From positions 1 to 5,281 of the forward strand of contig CAAGJL010000076.1 of the NCBI GenBank assembly GCA_900770145.1: 5,281 bases of DNA, given 5' to 3'. This DNA is from Clostridia bacterium. GTDB taxonomy: Bacteria; Bacillota; Clostridia; Oscillospirales; CAG-272. Position 1 is the stretch's first letter, and every line of letters begins with the position of its first letter. The notes beneath the pieces are model-generated. The model was not told the origin of the DNA, ran no database searches, and saw only the letters and a list, made by a program, of their open reading frames with translations. The translations under genes were made by a program, and so were the position numbers. Positions 1 through 5,281 of this stretch are shown here, one piece after another.

Positions 1-890
1 ACAGAAACCACGGAAGTCTTGAAAAAAACAATTTTCATTTGGATGTTATGCGCAGCACGCCGTTTGCCCGTTTTCTGCAATGCGCCGCGCTGTATTGCCC
101 TGCCGGCGTAACGGATGCCAATGGGTTTTCCTTTGTGCTTTCGATGTCGGATTACTTTGAGGGCGAAATCGGCAAGTGCCGGGAGGCAACGCTGATCCGC
201 TCCGCAGCAGACTTCCGGACGGCGTGGGAAGCAGGCAAACGCGCGTTTTTGCTTACCTTAGAGGACGCGCGGATTCTGGACGGTAAAACGGAACGCATTG
301 CCCTCCTGCACTCCCGCGGGGTGCGCATCATCACGCCGCTCTGGCGCGGTGTTTCCTGCATCGGCGGCGCGCACGATACCGCCGCGGGGCTTACCGATTT
401 CGGCAAACGCGCAGTGGAAATGATGGTGTCGCTTCGGATTTTGCCCGATGTGTCGCACGCCTCGCCGCAATCTTTTTCCAACATCCGGGAGATCGCCAAA
501 GCCTCAGGACTGCCGCTGATCGCCACACACTCCTGCGCCGCTGCGCTTTGCCCGCATACCAGAAACCTGACCGACGCACAGATTCGGGAAATTGCCGAAA
601 GCGGCGGCGTGGTGGGGTTAAATCTTTATCCGCCCTTTTTGCGCCGGCGAGGGGACGCCGATTTTTCCGACATTTTTCGGCATTTGCGCCACCTTTATCT
701 GGCGGGAGGAAAGGAATTACCCGCCCTTGGCACCGATTTTGACGGAGTGGACTCCCTGCCGCGCGGCGTTTGCGGAATGGAAGATATGCCACGCCTTTAC
801 ACGGAGATGAAAAAACAAGGCTTTTCGGAAGATGAGGCAGATCGTTTCTTTTCCGGCAACGCAAAAAGAATCATCAAAGCTATTTTATAA
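1..890 (+). CDS. M19-family dipeptidase (membrane/renal dipeptidase-like), 5' end outside window
   Basis: Zinc-dependent dipeptidase of peptidase family M19, which hydrolyses dipeptides. The frame is open from base 3 to the stop at 888-890, and its first codons (SLEKNNFHLDV) already fit the family, so the gene starts before the window. The TTG at 39 is not a convincing start because no ribosome binding site precedes it. Numbering from that TTG, likely metal or catalytic residues are visible in family order: Glu75 in LTLEDA, His140 in PDVSHAS, His164 in IATHSCAA, Arg175 in HTRNLTD and Asp233 in GTDFDG. The early His-x-Asp metal motif expected near the N-terminus is missing and should lie upstream. 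The C-terminus (FSGNAKRII) matches the usual family ending. No membrane segment or lipobox is visible in this part, so a cytoplasmic enzyme is likely, but the true N-terminus is unseen. thrC follows 21 bases downstream. The family call is firm; the substrate is unknown. Confidence 0.9.
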   Translation, partial: RNHGSLEKNNFHLDVMRSTPFARFLQCAALYCPAGVTDANGFSFVLSMSDYFEGEIGKCREATLIRSAADFRTAWEAGKRAFLLTLEDARILDGKTERIALLHSRGVRIITPLWRGVSCIGGAHDTAAGLTDFGKRAVEMMVSLRILPDVSHASPQSFSNIREIAKASGLPLIATHSCAAALCPHTRNLTDAQIREIAESGGVVGLNLYPPFLRRRGDADFSDIFRHLRHLYLAGGKELPALGTDFDGVDSLPRGVCGMEDMPRLYTEMKKQGFSEDEADRFFSGNAKRIIKAIL

Positions 891-911
891 TTTATAAACA
901 AGGAGAATACC

Positions 912-2396
912 ATGAACTTCATCAGCACCAGAGATCCGCAAAAACACGCGGTCAGCGCGGCACAAGCCATTAAAGAGGGGCTTGCGCCAGACGGCGGACT
1001 GTTTGTGCCGACCGAGATTCCGACACTGTCAAAAGCGGAAATTCTCTCGCTTGCAAAAATGGATTACCCGGAAAGAGCGGCTGAGATTCTCGGCAAATTT
1101 CTTACCGATTATACCAAAGAAGAACTGCTTGCCGACTGCCGCGCGGTTTACGCGGAAAGCGCATTCCCCGGCGGCGCCGCGCCGCTCAAAGACATCGGCG
1201 ACGGACTGTATGCGTTGGAACTGTGGCACGGCCCTACGGCGGCTTTTAAGGATATGGCGTTGCAGATTATGCCGCGCCTGTTCTCCCGCGCGCTGGTCAA
1301 AACCGGCGAAACCCGTGATATTGTGATTCTGACAGCAACCTCCGGCGATACCGGCAAGGCGGCGTTGGAGGGCTACCGTGATGTTGACCGCATCCGCATT
1401 GCCGTTTTCTACCCGGAAAACGGCGTCAGCCCCGTGCAGAAACTGCAAATGCAGACCCAAACAGGAAAAAACGTGAACGTGACTGCCATTCGCGGCAACT
1501 TTGACGACGCGCAAAACGGCGTCAAAGAGATTTTTGCCGACCGGGAATTTGCCAAAGAATTAAACAAACGCGGGCTGATTCTCTCCTCTGCCAATTCCAT
1601 CAACTGGGGGCGGCTGGCGCCGCAGATCGTTTACTATGTATCGGCATACTGCGACCTGTTGAACCGTGACGTGCTTCGTTTCGGTGAGCGGATGAATATC
1701 TGTGTGCCGACCGGCAACTTCGGCAACATTTTTGCGGCATATCTGGCAAAGAGAATGGGCGTACCGCTGGGCAAACTGATCTGTGCCTCCAACAAAAACA
1801 ACATCCTGACCGATTTTCTCGCCACCGGCACCTATGACCGCAACCGCGCGTTTTACCTGACGATGTCTCCCTCCATGGACATTCTGATTTCCAGCAACCT
1901 GGAGCGGCTGCTTTATTTTGCCGCCGGTGAGGAGCGAACGGCCGGCTATATGAAAGAATTGCGCGAAACCGGCAGATACACCGTATCCCAGGAGGTGCTT
2001 CAAACCATCCGACAGGATTTTGCCGGGTATTTCACAGACGAAACACAAACTGCAAAAACCATCAAAACGTTCTTTGAAAAAGGATACCTTACCGATACGC
2101 ATACCGCAGTGGCACTGCATGCCGCGGCCGCCTACCGGGAGGAAATAAACGACCGCGCGCCGATGGTCGTCGCCTCCACCGCAAGCCCTTTCAAATTTGC
2201 CGCAGATGTGTATTTTTCGCTCACCGGCAATAAACCCGCAGATCCGCTGGCAACGCTGGATGAACTTGCCGAACTCAGCAAAAATGAGATTCCGTACCCC
2301 CTCAAAGGGCTTGGAACCCGACAGGTGCGATTCACGGAAACGATTGAAAAAAGCGACATGAGAGAGGCGGTGCTACGTTTCCTTTCTCAAAAGTAA
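912..2396 (+). CDS. thrC: Threonine synthase
   Basis: PLP-dependent enzyme for the last step of threonine synthesis, converting O-phosphohomoserine and water to L-threonine and phosphate in the cytoplasm. The 494-residue protein is full length for the longer bacterial/yeast-like class of threonine synthase. The N-terminus has the typical STRD...GLAPDGGLFVP signature (residues 5-33). HGPTAAFKD (106-114) carries the PLP Schiff-base lysine, Lys113. TATSGDTGKAALEGY (141-155) and PTGNFGNIFAAY (266-277) match the phosphate and cofactor-binding loops. VVASTASPFKF near the C-terminus is also conserved. The ATG at 912 is preceded by AAGGAG at 900-905 with a 6-base gap. The start lies 21 bases after the dipeptidase stop with no terminator between them, so the two genes are probably co-transcribed from a promoter upstream of the window. 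No leader regulation can be seen here. Confidence 0.97.
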   Translation: MNFISTRDPQKHAVSAAQAIKEGLAPDGGLFVPTEIPTLSKAEILSLAKMDYPERAAEILGKFLTDYTKEELLADCRAVYAESAFPGGAAPLKDIGDGLYALELWHGPTAAFKDMALQIMPRLFSRALVKTGETRDIVILTATSGDTGKAALEGYRDVDRIRIAVFYPENGVSPVQKLQMQTQTGKNVNVTAIRGNFDDAQNGVKEIFADREFAKELNKRGLILSSANSINWGRLAPQIVYYVSAYCDLLNRDVLRFGERMNICVPTGNFGNIFAAYLAKRMGVPLGKLICASNKNNILTDFLATGTYDRNRAFYLTMSPSMDILISSNLERLLYFAAGEERTAGYMKELRETGRYTVSQEVLQTIRQDFAGYFTDETQTAKTIKTFFEKGYLTDTHTAVALHAAAAYREEINDRAPMVVASTASPFKFAADVYFSLTGNKPADPLATLDELAELSKNEIPYPLKGLGTRQVRFTETIEKSDMREAVLRFLSQK

Positions 2397-2403
2397 TTTG
2401 AGT

Positions 2404-2443
2404 AAGAAAAAAAGGCGATACAGGGCAAAACGCCCTGTATCGC
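2404..2443 (-). terminator. Rho-independent terminator of the DUF1540 gene
   Basis: A perfect 12-bp stem (2415-2426 with 2432-2443) closes a 5-base loop (2427-2431). Read on the minus strand, the stem is followed by C and then seven T residues (complement of the A run 2407-2413), the standard intrinsic terminator form. It starts 15 bases after the stop of the minus-strand gene at 2459. On the plus strand the stem is followed by AGGAAAAGCG with no T run, so it should not be an efficient terminator for thrC, although it could act weakly or stabilise the thrC mRNA 3' end. Confidence 0.9.
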
Positions 2444-2458
2444 AGGAAAAGCGCAAAA

Positions 2459-2647
2459 TCAGTCCTTCTTAGGCTTAAACGTAGCGCATACGGTGTCGGT
2501 GCTGGAGGTGGCGAAACTGGGGCCGACCGCAATTCTGTCTGCGGTACAGTAACAGTCGCCCTGGTGGTAATGGCAGTTTTTCACATCACAGTTGATACCG
2601 TCGTTCACGTGGTCACAGCCACAGGTCTTATGATCGTGTTCACTCAT
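2459..2647 (-). CDS. Small Cys/His-rich DUF1540-domain protein
   Basis: A 62-residue protein of unknown function with a DUF1540-like core (about residues 18-58). The pattern is I-x-C20-x4-C25, then C34-x-A-x-x-I-x-V, then T-x-C54-x-T-F. This family is common in Clostridia as short conserved cysteine proteins, and the four-cysteine pattern suggests metal binding (inference). Here the protein has seven cysteines (9, 11, 20, 25, 32, 34, 54) and five histidines (4, 6, 13, 26, 28). Many of them lie in an N-terminal extension (HDHKTCGCDH), giving more possible ligands than the core needs. The frame could begin three codons earlier at 2656, but that ATG directly abuts the AAGGAG, whereas the ATG at 2647 has a 9-base gap, so I chose the latter. 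There is no signal peptide or membrane segment. The gene is convergent with thrC, divergent from the phosphoesterase, and has its own terminator. Confidence 0.85.
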   Translation of the reverse strand: MSEHDHKTCGCDHVNDGINCDVKNCHYHQGDCYCTADRIAVGPSFATSSTDTVCATFKPKKD

Positions 2648-2656
2648 TTTTTTCAT

Positions 2657-2662
2657 CTCCTT
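2657..2662 (-). promoter_or_regulatory. Ribosome binding site deciding the DUF1540 start
   Basis: The minus strand reads AAGGAG directly followed by ATGAAAAAAATG. The first ATG has no spacer at all and the second (2645-2647) has 9 bases, which favours initiation at the second ATG. Confidence 0.75.
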
Positions 2663-2733
2663 TTCCGGTGATGTTTTTAGTATGTACCGCGCAACGGCGC
2701 TCTATCCCCGCGGCGGAAACTTCCGCCCTTTTC

Positions 2734-2740
2734 AAGGAGG
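2734..2740 (+). promoter_or_regulatory. Ribosome binding site deciding the phosphoesterase start
   Basis: A full AAGGAGG lies 4 bases before the ATG at 2745. The same frame opens earlier, with an ATG at 2682, but that start has no such site and the extra residues do not resemble the family. The ATG at 2745 is therefore preferred. Confidence 0.85.
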
Positions 2741-2744
2741 AACT

Positions 2745-3470
2745 ATGTCACTGTTCACCATTGCCGACCTGCATCTGTCCGAGGGCGCGGATCACCCGAT
2801 GGACGTTTTCGGGGCGCGTTGGGAAAATTATACCGAAAAAATCTGCAAAAACTGGCGTGCCGTTGTCCGGGATGAGGACCCGGTGGTCATCCCCGGGGAC
2901 ATTTCCTGGGGGATGACGCTTGCCGGCGCCAAGGCGGATTTTGCCCTGCTCGATTCCCTGCCCGGCAAAAAACTGCTCGGCAAAGGCAATCACGATTTTT
3001 GGTGGGAAACCGCCGCAAAGCTCGGCAGGTTTTTTACGGAAAACAATTTTTCCACGCTGTCCCTCCTTTATAACAATGCCGTGGCGGCAGAGGATTTTAT
3101 CGTTTGCGGCACCAGAGGCTGGTTTATGGAGGAGGAAAAGCAAAACACGGTAGGAGAGGTGGACTTTGCCAAGATCCGCAACCGGGAGGCACAACGACTG
3201 GAAATCGGTTTAAGGGCGGCAAAAAAACTGTCGGCAGAACACCCCGGCAAAGAAATTCTGGTATTTCTTCACTTTCCTCCGGTTTTTCTCGGCGGGGTCT
3301 GCCGGGAGATCACCGATCTTTTGCGGGCTTACGGTATCCGGCGCTGTTTTTACGGGCACATTCACGGGATGTACCGCCTGCCGCCGACCGAAGTGTTTGA
3401 GGGGGTGGAATATCACCTGATCGCCGCAGATTATCTGAATTTTATGCCGAAAAAAATTTTCCCGCAGTAA
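2745..3470 (+). CDS. Calcineurin-like metallophosphoesterase (predicted phosphohydrolase)
   Basis: A 241-residue predicted dinuclear-metal phosphoesterase of the calcineurin-like superfamily. It resembles the stand-alone bacterial group annotated only as predicted phosphohydrolase (COG1768-like, from memory). The metal and catalytic motifs appear in order: Asp8-x-His10 in IADLHLS, Asp52 in PGDISWGM, Asn82-His83-Asp84 in GKGNHDFWW, His176 in FLHFPP, and His205-x-His207 in YGHIHG. All canonical ligands are present, so the enzyme should be active. The substrate cannot be told from sequence; phosphomonoesters, phosphodiesters or nucleotides are all possible. There is no signal peptide, so it is probably cytoplasmic. 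The start follows a strong AAGGAGG. It is divergent from the DUF1540 gene across about 97 bases, in which I find no convincing promoter for either gene. The downstream neighbour tig has its own promoter. No clear terminator follows the stop, so some readthrough into tig is possible. Confidence 0.92.
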   Translation: MSLFTIADLHLSEGADHPMDVFGARWENYTEKICKNWRAVVRDEDPVVIPGDISWGMTLAGAKADFALLDSLPGKKLLGKGNHDFWWETAAKLGRFFTENNFSTLSLLYNNAVAAEDFIVCGTRGWFMEEEKQNTVGEVDFAKIRNREAQRLEIGLRAAKKLSAEHPGKEILVFLHFPPVFLGGVCREITDLLRAYGIRRCFYGHIHGMYRLPPTEVFEGVEYHLIAADYLNFMPKKIFPQ

Positions 3471-3508
3471 ATTCACTTTCCTTTCATTATTTATTTTGAT
3501 AAAAAGGC

Positions 3509-3537
3509 TTGACAAATAATCGCGAAAACGGTAAAAT
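3509..3537 (+). promoter_or_regulatory. Sigma-A-type promoter of tig
   Basis: The -35 box is a perfect TTGACA (3509-3514), followed by exactly 17 bases and a -10 box TAAAAT (3532-3537), one mismatch from TATAAT. An A/T-rich stretch at about 3484-3505 could act as an UP element. Predicted transcription starts near 3544, giving a leader of roughly 37 bases. The tig ribosome binding site GGAGG lies at 3568-3572, 8 bases before the ATG. I see no CIRCE or CtsR-type heat-shock operator, so expression is probably strong and housekeeping. Confidence 0.88.
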
Positions 3538-3580
3538 ATACGATGTGTGAATTTTTAACTTTCATTCGGAGGAAGAACAA

Positions 3581-4912
3581 ATGAAATTGATCAAAGCGGA
3601 AAAGATCGAGAAGAGCAAAACCGAACTGCAGTTCTCGGTTGATAAAGCAACGTTTGATGAGGCCGTAAACAAGGCTTATCTGAAAGACGGCAAGAAAATG
3701 AGCATTCCCGGCTTCCGCAAAGGCAAAGCGCCCCGTGCGGTGATCGAAAAAATGTACGGCAAGGGTGTTTTTTACGAGACTGCCATTAACGACATTCTCC
3801 CCGGCGCTTACAGCGCGGCAGTTGAGGAGTCCGGTATTTCTCCGGTTGCAAGTCCTGAATTTGACATCGTTTCCCTGGACGATAACGGGCTGGTGCTCTC
3901 CGCAAAGGTGTACGTCAAGCCCGAAGTGACCCTCAAAGAGTATAAAAGTCTGACTGCCACGCGCACCGTCGCGCCCGTAGAAGACGCGGAGGTCGAGCAG
4001 GAAATCAACACCGTGCGCGACCGCAACTCCCGCGAGATCGAAGTAATGGGTCGCCCCGCCGAAAAGGGTGACACCGCCGTGATTGATTACGAGGGCTTTT
4101 GCGAAGGCAAGGCGTTTGAGGGCGGCAAGGGCGAGAATTATGCGCTCAAACTCGGCTCCAACACCTTTATCCCCGGCTTTGAAGATCAGATCGTGGGCAA
4201 GAACATCGGCGATGAATTTGACGTGAACGTCACCTTCCCCACCGAGTATCATGCCGCCGACCTTGCAGGCAAGCCCGCCGTGTTCAAGTGCAAACTGCAC
4301 GCGCTGACCAAAGTAGAACTGCCGGAGCTGGACGATGACTTTGCAAAAGACGTTTCCGAATTTGACACGTTTGATGCATACAAAGCCGATCTGAAGGCAA
4401 AGATTCAGAAGAGACACGAAGACAGCGCCAACGCCGCGGCTGACGAACAGCTGGTAGACGCACTGATCGGCAATATGGAAGCAGAGATTCCTGCCCCGAT
4501 GTATGATGCGGAAGCGGAAAACTTCCTGCGTGACTATGACAACCGCCTGCGGATGTCGGGTCTTGACCTCAACACCTATCTCAAATACACGGGTATGACG
4601 CTGGACAAAATGCGTGAGCAGTTCCGCCCGCAGGCAGAACGCCAGGTAAAAGCGCGCCTCGCCCTTGAAAAGATTGTGGAGCTGGAAGGCATCGAAGCCA
4701 CCGAAGAGGACATCAACGGTGAAATCGAGCGCATTGCCGCCGCATACAATATGCCGGTAGATAAAGTCAAAGAAAGCGTTCCAACCGATGCGATTGCGGA
4801 CGATATGAAGGTCAAAAAAGCAATGGATCTGGTAAAAGCCAATGCCGTTGTGACCGATGTCGCGCCCGAAGCAAAAGCGGAGGAAACCACCGAGAACGCA
4901 GATCGGCAATAA
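3581..4912 (+). CDS. tig: Trigger factor (ribosome-associated chaperone and peptidyl-prolyl isomerase)
   Basis: Trigger factor binds near the ribosomal exit tunnel, shields nascent chains and has peptidyl-prolyl cis-trans isomerase activity. The 443-residue protein has the usual three-domain layout and near-typical length. The N-terminal ribosome-binding domain (about 1-115) carries the signature loop GFRKGKAP (44-51). An FKBP-like PPIase domain spans about 160-245, with GDTAVIDYEG and the FIPGFEDQIVG segment. The helical C-terminal chaperone domain (about 246-425) includes the PELDDDFAKDVSEFDT start and the EEDINGEIERIAAAY segment. The last 15 or so residues form a charged, Ala/Glu-rich, probably disordered tail (APEAKAEETTENADRQ). 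The start is supported by GGAGG 8 bases upstream and by a consensus promoter. clpP follows 105 bases later, the common tig-clpP order. Confidence 0.98.
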   Translation: MKLIKAEKIEKSKTELQFSVDKATFDEAVNKAYLKDGKKMSIPGFRKGKAPRAVIEKMYGKGVFYETAINDILPGAYSAAVEESGISPVASPEFDIVSLDDNGLVLSAKVYVKPEVTLKEYKSLTATRTVAPVEDAEVEQEINTVRDRNSREIEVMGRPAEKGDTAVIDYEGFCEGKAFEGGKGENYALKLGSNTFIPGFEDQIVGKNIGDEFDVNVTFPTEYHAADLAGKPAVFKCKLHALTKVELPELDDDFAKDVSEFDTFDAYKADLKAKIQKRHEDSANAAADEQLVDALIGNMEAEIPAPMYDAEAENFLRDYDNRLRMSGLDLNTYLKYTGMTLDKMREQFRPQAERQVKARLALEKIVELEGIEATEEDINGEIERIAAAYNMPVDKVKESVPTDAIADDMKVKKAMDLVKANAVVTDVAPEAKAEETTENADRQ

Positions 4913-4927
4913 GTTTTCCACCATGTC

Positions 4928-4969
4928 AGCCGTGACAAAGCCAAACAACCGTTTGATTTTGCCACGGCT
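4928..4969 (+). repeat. Long imperfect inverted repeat (hairpin) between tig and clpP
   Basis: The 42-base element starts 16 bases after the tig stop. A perfect 7-bp outer stem (4928-4934, AGCCGTG, with 4963-4969, CACGGCT) is followed inward by an A-C mismatch (4935/4962), a 5-bp segment including one G-T pair (4936-4940 with 4957-4961), a C-A mismatch (4941/4956), and a perfect 5-bp segment (4942-4946 with 4951-4955) closing an AACC loop (4947-4950). The bases after it (CTCCCCTATTACC) are not a T run, and the minus strand has none either, so this is not a canonical terminator. It may be an mRNA processing or stability element, an attenuator, or, as symmetrical DNA, a protein-binding site. 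Its right arm overlaps a candidate clpP promoter. Confidence 0.7.
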
Positions 4970-4981
4970 CTCCCCTATTAC
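4953..4981 (+). promoter_or_regulatory. Candidate clpP promoter (weak)
   Basis: TTGATT (4953-4958), a 17-base spacer and TATTAC (4976-4981) each match four of six consensus positions. Transcription would start near 4988, about 30 bases before the clpP start, which is sensible. The -35 box lies inside the right arm of the hairpin. With two mismatches per box this could be chance; transcription of clpP from the tig promoter is the alternative. Confidence 0.35.
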
Positions 4982-4999
4982 CCCAAAAAATCGAAAAAC

Positions 5000-5004
5000 G
5001 GAGG
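5000..5004 (+). promoter_or_regulatory. clpP ribosome binding site with long spacing
   Basis: GGAGG lies 13 bases before the first in-frame ATG (5018) and 16 before the second (5021), longer than for the other genes here (4 to 9). No in-frame ATG, GTG or TTG lies closer, so 5018 is preferred. An in-frame ATT at 5015 would be a rare start codon. Confidence 0.65.
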
Positions 5005-5017
5005 TTTTGAAAGAATT

Positions 5018-5281
5018 ATGATGGATTTTTACCGTGGTTTCAACAATGCTCTCGTCCCCATGGTTGTGGAACAGACCGGGCACGGCGAACGCTCTTATGA
5101 CATTTTTTCGCGACTTCTCAATGACCGCATCATCTTTCTCTCCGATGAGGTAAACGACACCACAGCCTCCCTTGTTGTGGCGCAGATGCTGTTTTTGGAA
5201 GCGCAAGATCCGGATAAGGATATTTCGTTTTATATCAACAGCCCCGGCGGGTCTGTTACAGCCGGTATGGCAATTTACGAC
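5018..5281 (+). CDS. clpP: ATP-dependent Clp protease proteolytic subunit ClpP, 3' end outside window
   Basis: ClpP is the serine peptidase that forms a double-heptameric chamber and degrades proteins fed to it by ClpX or ClpC. The first 88 codons are present and the frame runs off the window end. Diagnostic segments are ALVPMVVEQT (11-20), GERSYDIFSRLL, DRIIFLSDEV, ASLVVAQMLFLEAQDPDKDI, and YINSPGGSVTAGMAIYD at the end of the window. The last includes the PGG that helps form the oxyanion region. The catalytic Ser (in the later AASMG-type motif), His and Asp lie beyond the window, so activity cannot be judged here. Ten residues (MMDFYRGFNN) precede the conserved ALVPM, resembling in position the short propeptide cleaved from E. 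coli ClpP. The neighbour tig upstream is typical, and clpX would be expected downstream. Confidence 0.97.
   Translation, partial: MMDFYRGFNNALVPMVVEQTGHGERSYDIFSRLLNDRIIFLSDEVNDTTASLVVAQMLFLEAQDPDKDISFYINSPGGSVTAGMAIYD

Noticed and set aside
391..864. Minus-strand 157-codon open frame and a plus-strand 64-codon frame inside the dipeptidase gene
   Set aside because: Arg/Pro/Ala-rich out-of-frame translations of a GC-rich coding region that carries clear M19 motifs in the real frame.
1029..2120. Minus-strand open frames of 161 and 186 codons within thrC
   Set aside because: They are antisense shadows of a well-conserved gene, with no ribosome binding site or recognisable protein family.
2415..2443. 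The 12-bp hairpin as a terminator for thrC
   Set aside because: On the plus strand it is followed by AGGAAAAGCG and no T run, while the minus strand has a seven-T tail. It is assigned to the DUF1540 gene.
2682..2744. Upstream in-frame extension of the phosphoesterase starting at the ATG at 2682
   Set aside because: No ribosome binding site precedes it, the added 21 residues are not family-like, and a strong AAGGAGG sits just before the ATG at 2745.
2657..2744. Sigma-A promoter boxes for the DUF1540 and phosphoesterase genes in the divergent gap
   Set aside because: Sequences such as TATGTA/TACATA at 2681-2686 resemble a -10 box loosely, but no reasonable -35 box lies 16-18 bases away on either strand.
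3471..3508. Terminator after the phosphoesterase gene
   Set aside because: The stretch is A/T-rich but shows no stem-loop followed by a T run. It fits better as an UP-like region for the tig promoter.
3491..5206. A 571-codon open frame on the minus strand, antisense to all of tig and the start of clpP
   Set aside because: It opens at a TTG with no ribosome binding site and overlaps two unmistakable conserved genes. Its translation is Phe/His/Val/Gly-rich with no recognisable domain. It is explained by the codon bias of tig, which rarely uses codons that make antisense stops.

Overview
The window looks like ordinary chromosomal DNA from a Gram-positive anaerobe of the class Clostridia (Bacillota), probably an Oscillospirales-like gut lineage. 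This is inferred from four things: moderate G+C content, strong AAGGAG-type ribosome binding sites, a DUF1540 mini-protein (a family known mainly from Clostridia), and the tig-clpP gene order. Species cannot be named from the sequence alone. I see no mobile element, CRISPR array, rRNA or tRNA.

Layout. (1) Bases 1-2396, plus strand: the 3' part of an M19-family (membrane dipeptidase-like) peptidase gene whose start lies before the window, followed after 21 bases by thrC (threonine synthase). The two are probably co-transcribed. (2) Bases 2404-2656, minus strand: a small Cys/His-rich DUF1540 gene with its own perfect rho-independent terminator, convergent with thrC. (3) Bases 2745-3470, plus strand: a calcineurin-like metallophosphoesterase, divergent from the DUF1540 gene. 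(4) Bases 3509-4912: a near-consensus sigma-A promoter and the trigger factor gene tig. (5) Bases 4928-5281: a long imperfect hairpin, a weaker candidate promoter, and the first 88 codons of clpP, which runs off the window.

How the genes relate. tig and clpP are a classic protein quality-control neighbourhood: a ribosome-bound chaperone and the proteolytic core of ClpXP/ClpCP, normally followed by clpX and often lon. The dipeptidase-thrC pair is linked by spacing, and any shared role in amino-acid supply is inference. The DUF1540 and phosphoesterase genes have no established pathway.

No undescribed system stands out. The points most worth a second look are the tig-clpP intergenic hairpin overlapping a possible clpP promoter, the short ClpP N-terminal extension that resembles a cleavable propeptide, and the metal-ligand-rich DUF1540 protein, whose start appears to be three codons downstream of the longest reading frame.
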